Below, piece after piece: positions 1 to 11,004 of a stretch of DNA of 64,000 bases. The first letter of the stretch is position 1. Each line of letters begins with the position of its first letter. The notes beneath the pieces are model-generated. The model had not been told where the DNA came from. It saw only the letters and a program-made list of their open reading frames with translations, and ran no database searches. The position numbers and the translations under genes are program-made. Source of the DNA: Sacculina carcini (Eukaryota > Arthropoda > Thecostraca > Sacculinidae); assembly GCA_916048095.2 (NCBI GenBank), contig OU696587.1:979252-1043251 (forward strand), in the 5' to 3' direction.

Positions 1-322
1 ACCTCACAAGCGGGAGGACCGTGGTTCGAATCCCGGCGGATCAGAATTTCATTGGGCGAATTCTATAATCCAACATTTCATTGGGCGAATTCTATATCCC
101 CTGTCCACCCAGCAGTAAATGATGGTACCAGATGCCAGTCATGTGTTGTGTCATGCATTATGGGGAGGTGGCCCTCTGTAATTCGTCTTACGTCGACGTA
201 GCGCCATAGCGTGGAGAGGGTTGGTTCTGCGGTGGTAGCGAGCTGCACGGGCACACCTGTGTGTTCATAAGCTTCGGCTTCTTCCCGTGTAGCAGCTGTC
301 ACTTAGGCATTTAACCTTTAAC
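1..322 (+). mobile_element. tRNA-Val-derived SINE (family S1), copy cut by window edge
   Basis: The window opens inside the anticodon arm of a tRNA-like head: an anticodon loop reading CAC, a GCGGG stem and a Pol III B box GGTTCGAATCC. A body of about 280 bp shared with copies at 3290, 15166 and 18713 follows. Its signature runs from TTTCATTGGGCGAATTC through CCCCTGTCCACCCAGCAG to a CTTCTTCCCGTG box and ends in GGCATTTAACC. This copy has a local tandem duplication of the TTTCATTGGGCGAATTCTAT segment. The family is named only from its tRNA head and from comparing the copies in this window. Confidence 0.8.
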
Positions 323-1667
323 CATTTAACACGCACACACATGCACACAGTACTTTGGATATACGTGTGGGCGGATTGTGACATATTGTGTTGTGCGTCC
401 CATACAATATTATATATGTGTTAAGCGGCCCATACAATATTTTACAATATTTCAGGTTGCGCTAGAGTATTGATTTTGTGTGGGCGATATTGAAGGGTTG
501 TACAATATATTGTACGATTTTCATAAACTTGAAAATATTTTGTGCAAACTGGATAATATTGTGTAGTCTGTGGGCTGTATTGCGCAATATCCCGTCAGTC
601 TCTCGCCAGCGGTCTTGTAAGTTGTCGCTGCGCCGTCGCGCACTATGGGCGATGGCGTGGTTGTTTTCGCTCCCTCCTTCGCGCTGTTATCTGAGTGCCG
701 ATCATGACGTATCTGCCCATTTCGCCCTCTGCTTCACCCTCAGCTGCCGGTGATCAGTCGTGTATGGGTCGTTCTCAATCTTTTTCAGTGTTCGCGCCCT
801 TTTCAAATCAGCCATCACTTCTCGCACCCCCTGGATTCTCAAGAACTATATGCAAAGATACAATACAAATACAAACTACTTAGTAAAAAACAAGGGGCAA
901 CCTAAGCCAGAAGTTCGTCAAACATTTATCCATTCTTCAATACAAAGCTGCGGGAATCATTTGTATCGATTACTCTCAGTTCATGGAGTAATTTTTCGTT
1001 GTTGAACTTCTTTCGATCAATATAACACTGTTTGGCCCATTTTCAACGCTTGTGCAAACAATTACCGAACACAACTCATAGTCAGTCAACGTGTTAACGC
1101 TACGAAGCTCTGGCACAGAGTGACTGTTTGTACAATAAAGTTGTACGTCTGTGGTCAGTATTGTGTAATAGATTGTACAACCTCCAATATCGCCTCCACA
1201 CGACACAATATTTTGCACAAACAAAAATACCTTACAGTATTGTTGAACGTCTAGGGGCGACCGTCAAATATTGTGCAATCCACATTGTCCAATAATATTG
1301 TGCGTGTATGGACCGTTTTATGCATGCAAAAATGATCGAAGGGTGTGTTTTGACACTTTTTATACGCATATTTAATTGAAAAAAATATTTGTAATGTGAA
1401 TGCGCTACTATTGATAGTTGAGTAGTGATAAACTGCAGCACTTGGAATCAACCTCTCATAATTCATTATGTTTTCTTTTTCATAATTTCATATGGAACTA
1501 GCTTGAATGAAGTCGATACTGCTCCGATAACACAGAAAAACAACAATTTTAATCACAGTACGTATACTCCAAGCGAGTCAGAGCTACATATTTAAATGTT
1601 GGGTGGCCCTCGTTGTGGTTCTGCGCCTCTTACTGTATGAACCCTAAATCCTCATTAATGACTCAAC
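323..1667. other. Gene-free stretch with clustered CAATATT motifs
   Basis: I see no convincing coding region here. Between about 400 and 1310 the motif ACAATATT or its reverse recurs more than ten times, often next to TGTG or TGCAC. The two ends show loosely inverted similarity (CATACAATATT near 400 against AATATTGTGCGTGTATGG near 1300). This could be a decayed non-autonomous transposon with sub-terminal repeats, but no target duplication was found. Confidence 0.35.
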
Positions 1668-2261
1668 GTGTGTGATGAGCTCAAAATATTGGGAGTACAT
1701 GTAGACTCAAAGCTGACGTTTGAGAGTCACATTCGGAAGCTAGTATGTTCGGCATCGCGGAAACTGGGAATTATAAGAAAGGCATATCGGATGTTCGGTA
1801 GCAGCACAATCTCAAAAAGTTGTTTTCGCTGTTTCATTTTGCCAATTCTGGAGTACTGCGCCCCCGTGTGGTCTTCTGCTGCGGATTGTCACCTCAATCT
1901 CATCAACAGAGTTGTTAGAACTTGCAAGTTCCTCTGTGGTGACTTGGTTCTTGGTGATCTTTGCCATCGTCGAAAGGTCAGCAGCGTGTACATGCTGTAC
2001 AAGATCAAGCACAACGACCATCATCCGATGAGCAAGTCAATTCCTGATGATTTCGTGGCAGCAAGAAGCACACGGTTTACATCCAAACAGCATTCCAAGT
2101 GCATGGCTCCAATTCGTTGTCGTACAAAACAATTCCAACGTTGCTTTCTTCCGGCCACTGTGTCTACTTGGAACACGTTGAAGGAGGAGGCTTTCTCGCA
2201 GAACAATTTGAGCAAATTCAAGGCCAAAGTAAATGAAATGCTACTGAAAGAGCGGAATTGA
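1668..2261 (+). pseudogene. LINE reverse transcriptase, C-terminal part
   Basis: An open frame of 197 residues has the form seen after the YxDD palm domain in Jockey/CR1-type LINE proteins. It starts with ILGVHVDSKLTFESHI, the usual lead-in to the thumb region. Then comes a ILPILEYCAPVW segment, followed by a C-terminal helical region rich in basic residues. The endonuclease and the catalytic RT palm are missing, so this is a 5'-truncated copy. It continues directly into a minisatellite and a conserved LINE 3' tail, which together look like its 3' UTR. Clade assignment is inferred from motif style only. Confidence 0.75.
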
Positions 2262-2279
2262 CTGTTGAGTCTTATTAAT

Positions 2280-2960
2280 TGTGTATTTATTCATATTTAT
2301 TGTTATTTATTCATGCTTATTGTTATTTATTTTCTATTTATTTATATTTATTCCTATTTTACTCTCTATTTATTACTATTTATTATTGGTGTTGTTATTT
2401 ATTAAATTATACTTTTACTCAGTGTTGGCTGTTGTTGTTTATTGAATCATTTTTATTGTCGTTGCTGTTTATTGAGTCATATTTATTGTTGTTGTTTATT
2501 GAATCATATTTATTGTTGTTGCTGTTTATTGAATCATATTTATTGTTGTTGTTGTTTATTGAATCATATTTATTGTTGCTGCTGTTTATTGAATCATATT
2601 TATTGTTGTTGTTGTTTATTGAATCATATTTATTGTTGTTGTTGTTTATTGAATCATATTTATTGTTGTTGTTGTTTATTGAATCATATTTATTGGTGTT
2701 ATTGTTTATTGAATCATATTTATTTGTGTTGTTGTTACTTATTGAATCATATCTATATTTATTGTTGGATGATTCTTATTGAATCATATGTATTGTTCTT
2801 GATTGTTATTTATTACTTATTTATTAATATTTATTCTTATTTATTGATGGCTGTTATTTACTGAATCACATATTTATTGTTGATTGTTATTATTTATTGA
2901 GCAACGTGGGCGGAGTGACATTATGGATTGTTATCGGATGATGGTTTATTATTTATTGTT
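2280..2960 (+). repeat. 30-bp minisatellite in LINE 3' UTR
   Basis: About ten head-to-tail copies of a 30-bp unit, containing TTTATTGAATCATATTTATT and short TTG runs, lie at about 2430-2780. Looser TTTATT-rich copies flank them. Because the unit is a multiple of three it keeps two reading frames open, one giving a repeated LLFIESYLLL pattern. These are composition artefacts rather than genes. The array sits between the LINE stop codon and the LINE 3' tail. Confidence 0.85.
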
Positions 2961-2984
2961 ATTTATTTAATATTTTCTTTCCAA

Positions 2985-3125
2985 CTCTCTTTCTAGACTT
3001 TTTTCTCTTCGAACTCTCTTTCTCTCTGAATCTTTTGGGCGCTTCCGGTACATGGGGTCACCTTAGGGTGGTAATAGTGCTTGCACTCTTCCCATGCTAC
3101 TGGATTTGCCTGTAATTAATAATAA
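2985..3125 (+). mobile_element. LINE 3' tail, copy 1
   Basis: A conserved segment runs from CTCTTTCTCTCTGAATC through GGGCGCTTCCGGTACATGG and GGTGGTAATAGTGCTTGC to TTGCCTGTAATTAATAATAA. It recurs at 30487-30640 and in part at 32435-32515, each time ending in TAA- or TAATGA-like microsatellite. A shared end followed by a simple repeat is typical of LINE 3' termini. Here it completes the LINE whose reverse transcriptase ends at 2261. Confidence 0.7.
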
Positions 3126-3289
3126 TCCACAATTGTTTTTATTTATGAACCCCAAATTCACCTTTTGAAAGTCCACCAATATCCATTGTGTAGAAAACTT
3201 ACTGCAACTTGACTTGATATGTCAATCATTGCGCATAGTTTCCGAAATCAATAGGAAAACTGCCAATGAAACTGCCATTGAATTTTTAT

Positions 3290-3622
3290 GGACTCCGTGG
3301 TGCAGTTGTTAGCACACCCGCCTCACAAGCGGGAGGTCCGTGGTTCGAAACCCGGCGGAGCAGAATTTCATTGGGCGAATTCTACAATCACACAGCCCCT
3401 GTCCACCCAGCAGAAAATGATGGTACCAGATAGCAGTCATGAGTTGTGTCATGCATTCTGGGGAGGTGGCTCTCTCTAATACGTCTTTCGTCCTTGTGTC
3501 GCCATAGCGTGGAGAGGGTCGGTTCTGCGGTGGAAGCGAGCTGCACGGGGCACGCCTGTGTGTTCATCAGCTTCGACTTCTTCCCGTAGCAGCTGCCACT
3601 TAGGCATTTAACCTTTTATTTA
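3290..3622 (+). mobile_element. tRNA-Val-derived SINE (S1), full copy
   Basis: The tRNA-like head starts GGACTCCGTGGTGCAG, with an A-box-like TGGTGCAGTTGTTAGC, a CAC anticodon loop and a B box GGTTCGAAACC. The full S1 body follows, ending GGCATTTAACC with a short TTTATTTAACC tail. It is plus-strand and not truncated. A real tRNA-Val gene is unlikely because the acceptor stem runs straight into the SINE body. Confidence 0.85.
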
Positions 3623-4479
3623 ACCAATGTTTTCAGCAAAATTTTCATAACTCTTTGAGCACCTCGCTCATCCATCGTCCGTCAATTAATCTTACTGGTT
3701 AAAATGAAACTAGTTTTACTGTCATAATTATTGATGAAATGATTGTAATGAATTTTTTCAAAACAATCAGGCCCAGTTTCCTCCAGTACAGGAGCGCATT
3801 AATGAAAATAGTGGTCAATAAGGTGCAAAAAAATGATATATAATGACAACAACAACCCAATTCGCCTATAATGTGGTTCGAAACTGACTTGTATGTCTTG
3901 AGACCAGTATTTGACACAAAATGTGTGCTGTTTTTAGATTATTCCTCAATTCTCCAGCCAATCCGGATTTATTATTCATCATTTTCTTTCTTCACAATCA
4001 GCTGACTATGACGGTGCTTCTGGTGCTCATTTTTGTCAGCAAGGTATCGATAACCATTCTTCTATTTCATTAACAATTTGCCAATTTCTATGTTTGTATG
4101 AATGTAACACGCATACATTCAGTAGTGTCATTTTAAGAATAGTTTGATAAATCATTTTGGCTCAACCGAAGCTGAATGTTTTATATCTGCTCTGCGATTG
4201 ACGCTATTATTATGTGATATATCAATATTGTGGCTTTGTTGGGGTAAGATTTCGGCAGCATATTCTGCAAATATTTCAGCATGTTCGGCAAGAATATTCT
4301 GTCATAGTAATCAAGAGGTAAAATTACGTGCACCAAATTAGCATATAGTACACATTTTCAATGTGTATAATTTGTGTATAATGTGTAAACTGATATATTA
4401 CAAGTTTGATGCGACAAAGTAGCGAGGAATTCAGATGAAGGAGCTGAATGAAAAAGAAATGAATGGGGAATTCAGATGA
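3623..4479. other. No gene recognised
   Basis: AT-rich sequence. The short open frames lack splice signals, domains or repeats that I can support. Confidence 0.5.
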
Positions 4480-4683
4480 ATGATGTTGCTGGATGGACAG
4501 ATATACATGGTGTGGAAGGGGTTTGGTCGCAATGATTTAACGCTGGAGTCTTCAAAGCAGGCGGCCATGCAGTTGTTCCGCAAGCGAGCTTCAAGACAAG
4601 GCTCTCACATGGTATCGGCCTCTGATAATATGAGCAATCAGCAGTCGACACAGACTAGACATGCACACAGCACAGGCGTAAAG
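4480..4683 (+). CDS. Candidate first coding exon of an unrecognised host gene
   Basis: The frame starts with two ATG codons at 4480, right after an in-frame TGA, and stays open for 68 codons. It ends at AAG followed by a consensus donor GTGAGT (4684-4689), in phase 0. The peptide has an IYMVWKGFGR segment, a basic stretch (LFRKRASRQ), and a Ser/Gln/His-rich end. The next strong exon on this strand, 13891-14454, also begins in phase 0, so the two could be joined across a roughly 9.2-kb intron made of transposons. I do not recognise the protein. The link between exons is inference and unseen middle exons are possible. Confidence 0.35.
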
Positions 4684-5374
4684 GTGAGTCCCATTCAAAA
4701 TGTAACAACACTTGAGTTTGTACACACAGTAGCATCAAATACGAGAATATCAGTTAAAGAAAGAAGAAAATATCTTAGAAATACCATTTATCGGAAGAAA
4801 AATGTCCTAAACAAAGTACTTGTAAAATTGTTTGTTCCAAGTAAAACGGTTTCATAAGTTCACCATTTAATCTTGCTTTCACATGGTTTCATATGAATAT
4901 TGTAACGAAGTCGTTAGGCGGCGCAATGTTGAGAAGTTAGGCATTGCGCCGCCTCGTTACACATGCGAAACACAAGTTCTCTCGCGAGAGTTTTTGCACG
5001 ACTGGTGGATCACATGCCACATACACACAGACACACACACGCGCATGCACACGCACACACACAGGTGTGTGTTGTGTTGTGGTCGAGTGAGGTTGTGACA
5101 AGAGCCTAGTGACCTTGAAGTGAGCGTACGATTGAAGTGTGCGTGTGTGTGTGTGTGACCTGTGTGGTTCAGTGACCTTATACTGTGCAGATGCGGTGAC
5201 GAGATGAATCTATATAATTAATATAGTTTGTGGTGAATATCGTGTGATAGTGATTAGTGATAATGCAAAGCGAACGAGATATGACCAAGGAACCACCTAT
5301 CGCCGAAATCAACGCATCAAGAACTGCAACACCTCAGCCTGGATCCATCTGAAAATCCTCCTCTCAACAAATAG

Positions 5375-5450
5375 GCATGCTGGTGCTAAAGTGTGCGACG
5401 TGCAACAACCACATCCACCCCAGATGCACCAGATTGCAACTTACGTAATC
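5375..5450 (+). pseudogene. PHD/zinc-like motif of LINE ORF1
   Basis: The plus frame reads CATCNNHIHPRCTRL, a Cys-x2-Cys-x4-His-x2-Cys spacing like the PHD-type fingers found in ORF1 proteins of several LINE groups. A stop follows at once, so the ORF1 is broken before the 5529 frame. Confidence 0.5.
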
Positions 5451-5528
5451 ATCACATGATTCACATCCAGGACTAACTTTAATTGGGAATATTGTGTTGA
5501 AAATATACATTCAAATTACGCGGCACTC

Positions 5529-5777
5529 GTGTCATGGATCGGTGAAGTAGCCCAGAACGCACCAATATCAAACGGAGAGGTGACTGAGCCGAGTCTTAGT
5601 GACGTCATAGACGCAGTGACGGAACTCAGGGCTCAATTAAACAAACTGGCAACCGAGCGCGTTGAAATTGAGCCATCGCTCCCATACGCCAACGCGGTCA
5701 AGACCAGCGGGTCACCAATGTGTGACGTCATCGTCAAGTCGACCCAAGGTGATACTGCCGACAAAAGTACGGTGTAG
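5529..5777 (+). pseudogene. LINE ORF1-like fragment
   Basis: An 82-codon frame begins with SWIGEVAQNAPISNGEV. It includes a short coiled-coil-like stretch (VIDAVTELRAQLNKLATE) and a Pro/Tyr-containing segment common ahead of LINE ORF1 RNA-binding regions. It stops at 5775-5777. The identification rests on position between the PHD-like motif and the endonuclease remnant, so it is modest. Confidence 0.4.
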
Positions 5778-6521
5778 CAAGCACTACAGCGAATACCTGA
5801 TACGGTGTCACAAGCACTACCAGACACACAGACCGCCACAGCAGCTGTCTCTGATATAAAAACCTCTTCGACTCGCACCACCTCTGCAGTAACGAAGCTT
5901 CGACCAAAAATAACGATAACACGAGTGCAAAACGATCTTCCCGACAACTATATAATAGACGACATCAATAACAAGAACCCGACAATCCGTCATCTGATCG
6001 TCATCGAAACAAACCAGCTCTCAGAAACGAACAGAACGACCCACACTTATCATGGCCGAACCCGACAAACGGACTAACGAGACAAACTAACGGATCGACA
6101 TTAACAAACCTTTTCCATATAGCGCAAGTGAATATTCAATCATTGATACTCCAATATAACCGATTTGAGATTCGACCATCATGGCAAAAACTACATCATC
6201 ATCGTATCTGAGACGTGGTTGCAAGATGACATCCCCAGCAGACTCCTAAATATCTCCGGCTACATCTGACTACGATGCGACAGACCAGCAGATATTGGCC
6301 TCCCATGCGGACACGGAGGTGTCGCGATTATACATAACGATAGCTTTACCAGCAATCGATTAACACCATCCAACAGCACAGCTGATATACACGACCAACC
6401 GCACCTGTCTCGGCTAGAATCACTCTGGGCACGCATACGCTGAACAGACAGTAGCGAAATCATAGTTGCTTCACTGTACCGGGTCCCATCGCAATAACCT
6501 GCCTCACAGTCTACGTAAGAT

Positions 6522-6674
6522 TTGCACCACCTGGAATCCCAACTACAACCGGTAAGTACACGTTACTCAAAAGCGCATGTAGTAATCGGCGGCGACTTGA
6601 ACTCCAGCCTCATGTTCTCGACCAACGCAGAAACTATTGCGCTTGTTCAACTCTGTGAAAACTACAATCTACAC
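6522..6674 (+). pseudogene. LINE apurinic-type endonuclease remnant
   Basis: The frame contains VVIGGDLNSS, matching the GDFN/GDLN metal-binding motif of LINE APE endonucleases, followed by a helix with LVQLCENYNLHQ. The frame runs straight into the MITE at 6675. Upstream frames are too broken to follow. Confidence 0.6.
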
Positions 6675-6981
6675 CAGGGGTTCTTAACCGGGAGTATCCA
6701 TACCCTTGGGGGTATGAAAACAAAAGACCGGGGGTATAAGAATATATTTCTGGGTACTGATACAAATTATCAAAGGTTTATGAATACTAAAATTATCAAT
6801 GATTGTGACTTCCTAGTAATGCGTATATAGTACAGTAAATTCAAATGATTGAAATACTCGTGGATCTGGAAGAAATACTGACAAGTGATATGATTAGTGA
6901 TAGCAGTCAAGTAAAGGGGGTATGGGACCATATTCGACAATCCATCGGGGGTAGGAACCATCAAAAGGTTAAGAACCCCTG
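6675..6981 (+). mobile_element. hAT-type MITE (family M1), 307 bp
   Basis: Perfect 15-bp terminal inverted repeats CAGGGGTTCTTAACC and GGTTAAGAACCCCTG are flanked by an exact 8-bp target duplication ATCTACAC (6667-6674 and 6982-6989). An 8-bp duplication and a CAGGG terminus are hallmarks of the hAT superfamily. There is no transposase inside. A second, inverted copy lies at 16657-16988. The insertion is in the endonuclease of the surrounding LINE, so it is younger than that LINE. Confidence 0.93.
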
Positions 6982-7220
6982 ATCTACACATAACGAAAAC
7001 GACCGAACCCACTCATCGACCAGCCAACTCGCTACTGGATATTATCGCAACGAACAGACTGCAATTAATAGCTGACTGTTTGGTAGAACAAGGCCGATAT
7101 GGAACACCGCACAATGCCACCGTTCTATCGATGAAACATGCCAATAAACGAAAATCAGAAGCTGGAAGGAAGAAAATCTGCAAACGACATTTAAACGACA
7201 TTGATTTTAACAATTTTAAC

Positions 7221-7473
7221 TGTGGCCAGTGACCCCGCTCGTCATATATTCATATGGATATATGGCAGCGGCCGGTGTGTTGACTATCCACACTGACGTC
7301 ACTGCGTGTATGAGTGTGTGTGATATCGTATGTATGCGTGTGTACACATGTGTGTGAGTGTGTGTGAGTGTCACTGGACACAAGTTGCGTTGTACGGTCG
7401 TTCACCCTTCACTGTGTAATACATTCATTCGCTCATCAACCACGCCAGTGTTTGCATCTACCGTGCTGCTACA
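7221..7473 (+). repeat. 5' LTR of CsRn1-like element
   Basis: This 253-bp repeat begins TGTGGCCAGTGACCCCGCT and ends CTACA. It matches 9221-9475 closely apart from variation in a central TG-rich run. The 4-bp direct repeat TAAC precedes it (7217-7220) and follows the 3' LTR (9476-9479), as expected for a Gypsy integration. Confidence 0.9.
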
Positions 7474-7475
7474 AG

Positions 7476-7486
7476 TGGTGACCCAG
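7476..7486 (+). promoter_or_regulatory. Primer binding site, tRNA-Trp type
   Basis: TGGTGACCCAG begins two bases after the 5' LTR. TGGTGACCC is complementary to the 3' end of tRNA-Trp, the primer used by CsRn1/Kabuki-type Gypsy elements. This supports both the LTR boundary and the clade. Confidence 0.7.
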
Positions 7487-7546
7487 ACTTTCTTCGAACG
7501 AATTTTTCAGCGATCCAAACGAGATTAGCTTCTTGTCAACAGCCAT

Positions 7547-8237
7547 CATGCCGGATGAAGAAACCAATGTTTTTGCGACCCAGTTCGGGTCGAATTGACA
7601 GCTTTCGATGAGATCGACATGGCTGTTAATGTGCGACAATCTGCTTAAAGACGGAGACATTTCTGCGCAGACAACATAGTTACGCAAAGTTCCCGCGAAA
7701 CTTCCACTTTCTCAATTCCGACTTGTAAAAGACATTGTGTCTCAGTCGCCTCTTGCTTCAGACTGATACGATCTTCTGCAGCGCAGATTGAAGAGCAGAC
7801 TACCTCTCACCTCTGCGGAGCGCTTCAAACGATTCGAGAGCATTCTAAGACAGCTCGGCTCAAGAAAACCATCACAGTTATTTGAGGATCTTGCCAATCA
7901 TTATCCAGACGACACGGACCATCAAACTATTCGTGAGGGTTTCCAGTGCAGAATTCCTGACAATCTGCAGTTGCTCTGCCGCGACTGGCTCAACAGTGAT
8001 TGCCTCCGCGATGTCGCCGTACGTGCTGATACTTACCATCAACCAGCTCTGCCGACCCTCCATGTGGTGGCGCATGTGACTCCGAATCACAGCCAGAACG
8101 ACGTGGATCACACAGCTAGTGCGGTGAGATTTCGTAGCAGTGGACGTAAGGCAACTGTACAATCACCAGGGCCACAACGGAGACAAAGTCCCTCACGCCA
8201 CAAGTCATCGCAGCCGACCGCCTTCACTCACCGGTAA
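7547..8237 (+). pseudogene. Gag of CsRn1-like element
   Basis: Gag-like sequence is spread over broken frames. The clearest part, from about 7788 to 8237, includes SAERFKRFESILRQLG, then a helical segment with LANHYPDD and a LCRDWLNSDCLRDVAVRAD stretch typical of CsRn1/Kabuki Gag. The first 200 bases contain stops. No intact zinc knuckle is visible. Confidence 0.6.
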
Positions 8238-8376
8238 TGCCGCCTGTATCGTAAGTTCGGCCCCGCAGCCCGCAAGTGTCTCGGATCCTGTACTTCCACA
8301 AGTGACTTAAAAACTTTTCCGGGAAACGAGCCGAGCAGGTAATGGCGACGTCTCGCTGCAGCGATCGTGCCATCTC

Positions 8377-8680
8377 TTGTATGTCACTGATCTCACGGGC
8401 AGAAGATATCTCGTTGACAGTGGCTCTGAAGTATCACTGTTACCTGCAGACCGAGAGAACCGCTGTGTTGCACACCGACCAAGGTTCCGCGCCGCCAACG
8501 TTTCCATAATACCTGTGTACGAGGTCGGACGTGACCTGAATGTGGATCTCGGCCTGGGTCGGTCATACTCGTATAAAAATTGATTGTAGCAGCAGTGCCT
8601 ACATCGATTCTCGGCGCAGATTTCCTACGTGAGTTCGGACTGATGGTAGATATGCGCAGTCACCGCCTAACCCACAGCCC
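8377..8680 (+). pseudogene. Retropepsin-type protease of CsRn1-like element
   Basis: The active-site motif appears as YLVDSGSEVSLLPA, with the flap and the late ILGADFL motif in the following frame. A TGA at 8581-8583 and a shift near 8580 separate the two halves, so the protease is broken. The frame then runs into the deletion that removed RT. Confidence 0.75.
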
Positions 8681-8754
8681 GATATTTAGACAGCCCGAGA
8701 GTCCGAAGTTCCGGCTTCCATGTCAATTTTTCACAGAGACTCATCCAGTTCCAG

Positions 8755-9196
8755 CGAGTGAGATGGCGTGCCAGTTGGTGAAGTCATTTGCTGACTTAAA
8801 GCCTCTCCCGACAGCTTGGCATCGCCGCCGGCCTTTCATATCACCGTCACTGGCCACGGCTTCGCACGTATTCGTGAGGTTGGACAGAGTTAGGGCCCCG
8901 CTATCTCCTCCATACCAAGGACCATATGCGGTGATTCATCGAGGGGAGAAAGCGTTAGTGATAAACAATAACGGCAAGGAAGATACGCTTGCAGTGGACC
9001 GACTGAAACCCGCACATTTGGAGCGGAGAGACCAGACTTCACAGACGCCACTCGCGGCCTTGTTTCCAGTGCCAGTTCATGCTGATTCACCACAGACGCC
9101 AGCTCAAAATCCATCGAGAGAGTCAACATCTCCGTCGACTGTCAGAATCTGGTACCGGCGCTACAGACCAGTGCGGCCTCCATATCGCTTCAGGTA
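8755..9196 (+). pseudogene. Integrase C-terminal tail of CsRn1-like element
   Basis: The frame contains HVFVRLDRVRAPLSPPYQGP followed by a GEKALVINNNGKEDTLAVDRLKPAHL-type ending, cited here only in part. This is the small beta-barrel tail that closes the integrase of this clade and ends in DRLKPA. The catalytic core is absent. It joins protease sequence across the internal deletion. Confidence 0.7.
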
Positions 9197-9220
9197 GGCG
9201 CTGCAGGCACCTGTGGGGAA

Positions 9221-9475
9221 TGTGGCCAGTGACCCCGCTGGTCATATATTTATATGGATATATGGCAGCGGCCGGTATGTTGGCTATCCACACTGACGTC
9301 ACTGCGTGTATGAGTGTGTGCGATATTGTATGTATGCGTGTGTGCATGTGCATGTGTGTGTGTGTGTGAGTGTAACTGGACACAAGTTGCGTTGTACGGT
9401 CGTTCACCCTTCACTGTGTAATACATTCATTCGTTCATCAACCACGCCAGTGTTTGCATACGCTGTGCTGCTATA
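9221..9475 (+). repeat. 3' LTR of CsRn1-like element
   Basis: The partner of 7221-7473. It is preceded by a G-rich CTGTGGGGAA stretch that may be the polypurine tract. TAAC follows directly (9476-9479). Confidence 0.9.
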
Positions 9476-9479
9476 TAAC

Positions 9480-11004
9480 TTTGAACTACAAAACTCAGAC
9501 TGGACGCCCATATATTCCACAAACAATGTTGACCAGAAATACGATTACCTAATAGAAACCATGAAATGGCATATCGACCGGTGCGCACCAAAACGATATT
9601 ACGATGTCAAAACTGCCAAGCTGAACCGACAACATCTATCACGACAACTGAGGGTGAAACTGGAACGAATAAAGCTAGCGATGAAAGCAGGAGAAACCAC
9701 AGAATACATGCAAATTAACCGACAATGCAGGGAATCAATTCGAAACGAAAAAGCAGAAATAATTCGAAATGAAATGAAAATTAATTCAACGAATGTCTGG
9801 AAAGCGTGCAGATCCATAATCGGAACAAAGAAGGAAAAATTGCATGTCGGCGCTGACCCAAACGAACTTAACGGATATTACTCATCAATTAGCGAACGAA
9901 TAACGAAAGAAATACCACGACATCAACGACACTTTCTAACGTTGCCAACATTCCAACACTGCCTCTCGTCAATACCGATACACTGACTATACAACCGATA
10001 CTTATGGAGGAGCTATACCGAATGATACGCACTCAGAAAACCTCAGCATTGGAAGACCTGAACGAAATTTCAATGAAACTAATCCGCCAGTGCTTTTACG
10101 GAATATCACACATACTGCTGAACATCGTCAACACCATTATAACAACAGAAAAGATGCCGAAACAACTAAAAATGCTACAATTGTCCCAACACCGAAAAGA
10201 AATTCCTCTAAAACTTCACCAATCACATCAATGGGCCAGTCGGCAAACTCGTAGAAAAAGTCATACAACAGCAACTCACCGATTATCTAGAAAATTAGAG
10301 CCTACTATCCAGCACACAGCACGCGTACAGACGTTTCTACTCCACCGAAACCACACTAGCTGTGATAACTGACTGCATATTACAAGCAATGGACCAGCAC
10401 CAAGTGACTATCATGATAACTATATATTTCAGCAAATGTTTCGACCTGATTCCACACGAAAACATTCTGATGATAAACAAATGGAAGACACAGATAATGC
10501 TTCTCGGATCGGCTAGAGCATTGGCAGGCATCGAAACACCCGATTTAGACTTCAACATACAAATTAACAAACCGAACGAAACGATCAAGCTACTGGCTGT
10601 TGTGCTGGATCAACGGTTTACATACGACTCACACGTATCTCGACTCCGCCGCAATGCAACAGGAACGCTTATTGCATTCAACATAGCTAAGATTAGGCTT
10701 CCACCATCGACACTCGAAGAGTTGGTTGTTGGACTCGTTTTTGGCTACATACAATACTACATTTCGATCTACGGAACTTGCATTAAAACATAGACGCAAA
10801 AAGTTAGGAAAATATTGAATTTTGCAGCACGAGTCGTCACTGTAACGAGAAGAAGCAACCACATCACACCGATCTACGAAGCACTGCAATGGCAAACAGA
10901 TGAAAAACTCATCGAGCAACACCGGGTTGAATTTATACACAAACTCCTGACAAACGGACGAAACACAAACGAAAATACCCGAACAGATTTGCACAACTCT
11001 TGAC
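9480..11004 (+). pseudogene. LINE ORF2: RT region with palm deletion
   Basis: The frame from 9480 to 9986 matches the linker between LINE endonuclease and RT, with helical, Lys/Arg-rich sequence and NVWKACRSIIGTKK. Further frames show N-terminal RT-like pieces (10004-10372), then FSKCFDLIPHENIL, the first palm strand, jumping directly to thumb-like LLAVVLDQRFTYDSHVSRLR. The YxDD segment between them is missing. The C-terminal ARVVTVTRRSNHITPIYEAL segment follows at 10815-11004. It cannot encode active RT. Confidence 0.65.

Larger units (their letters stand above)
7221..9475 (+). mobile_element. Internally deleted CsRn1-like Ty3/Gypsy element
   Basis: Two LTRs, the Trp-type primer site, gag, protease and the extreme C-terminus of integrase are present, while the RT, RNase H and integrase core are missing. 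At about 2.25 kb it is roughly half the length of an autonomous member. It lies within the LINE region at 4.9-11.1 kb with TAAC target duplications. It could only have moved with enzymes from relatives. The deletion junction is near 8700-8760. Confidence 0.85.

Noticed and set aside
2279..2864. Two overlapping open frames of 167 and 140 codons with repeated LLFIESYLL or CLLNHIYCCC patterns
   Set aside because: They are the translation of a 30-bp minisatellite whose unit length is a multiple of three; no start context, domain or codon bias supports a protein.
3290..3365. tRNA-Val(CAC) gene
   Set aside because: The tRNA-like part is followed without a break by a 250-bp body shared by four copies, so it is a SINE head; pairing in the acceptor stem is also weak.
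5034..5062. CA-rich stretch as Z-DNA or a promoter element
   Set aside because: CA runs occur in at least ten places in the window without relation to genes; nothing distinguishes this one.
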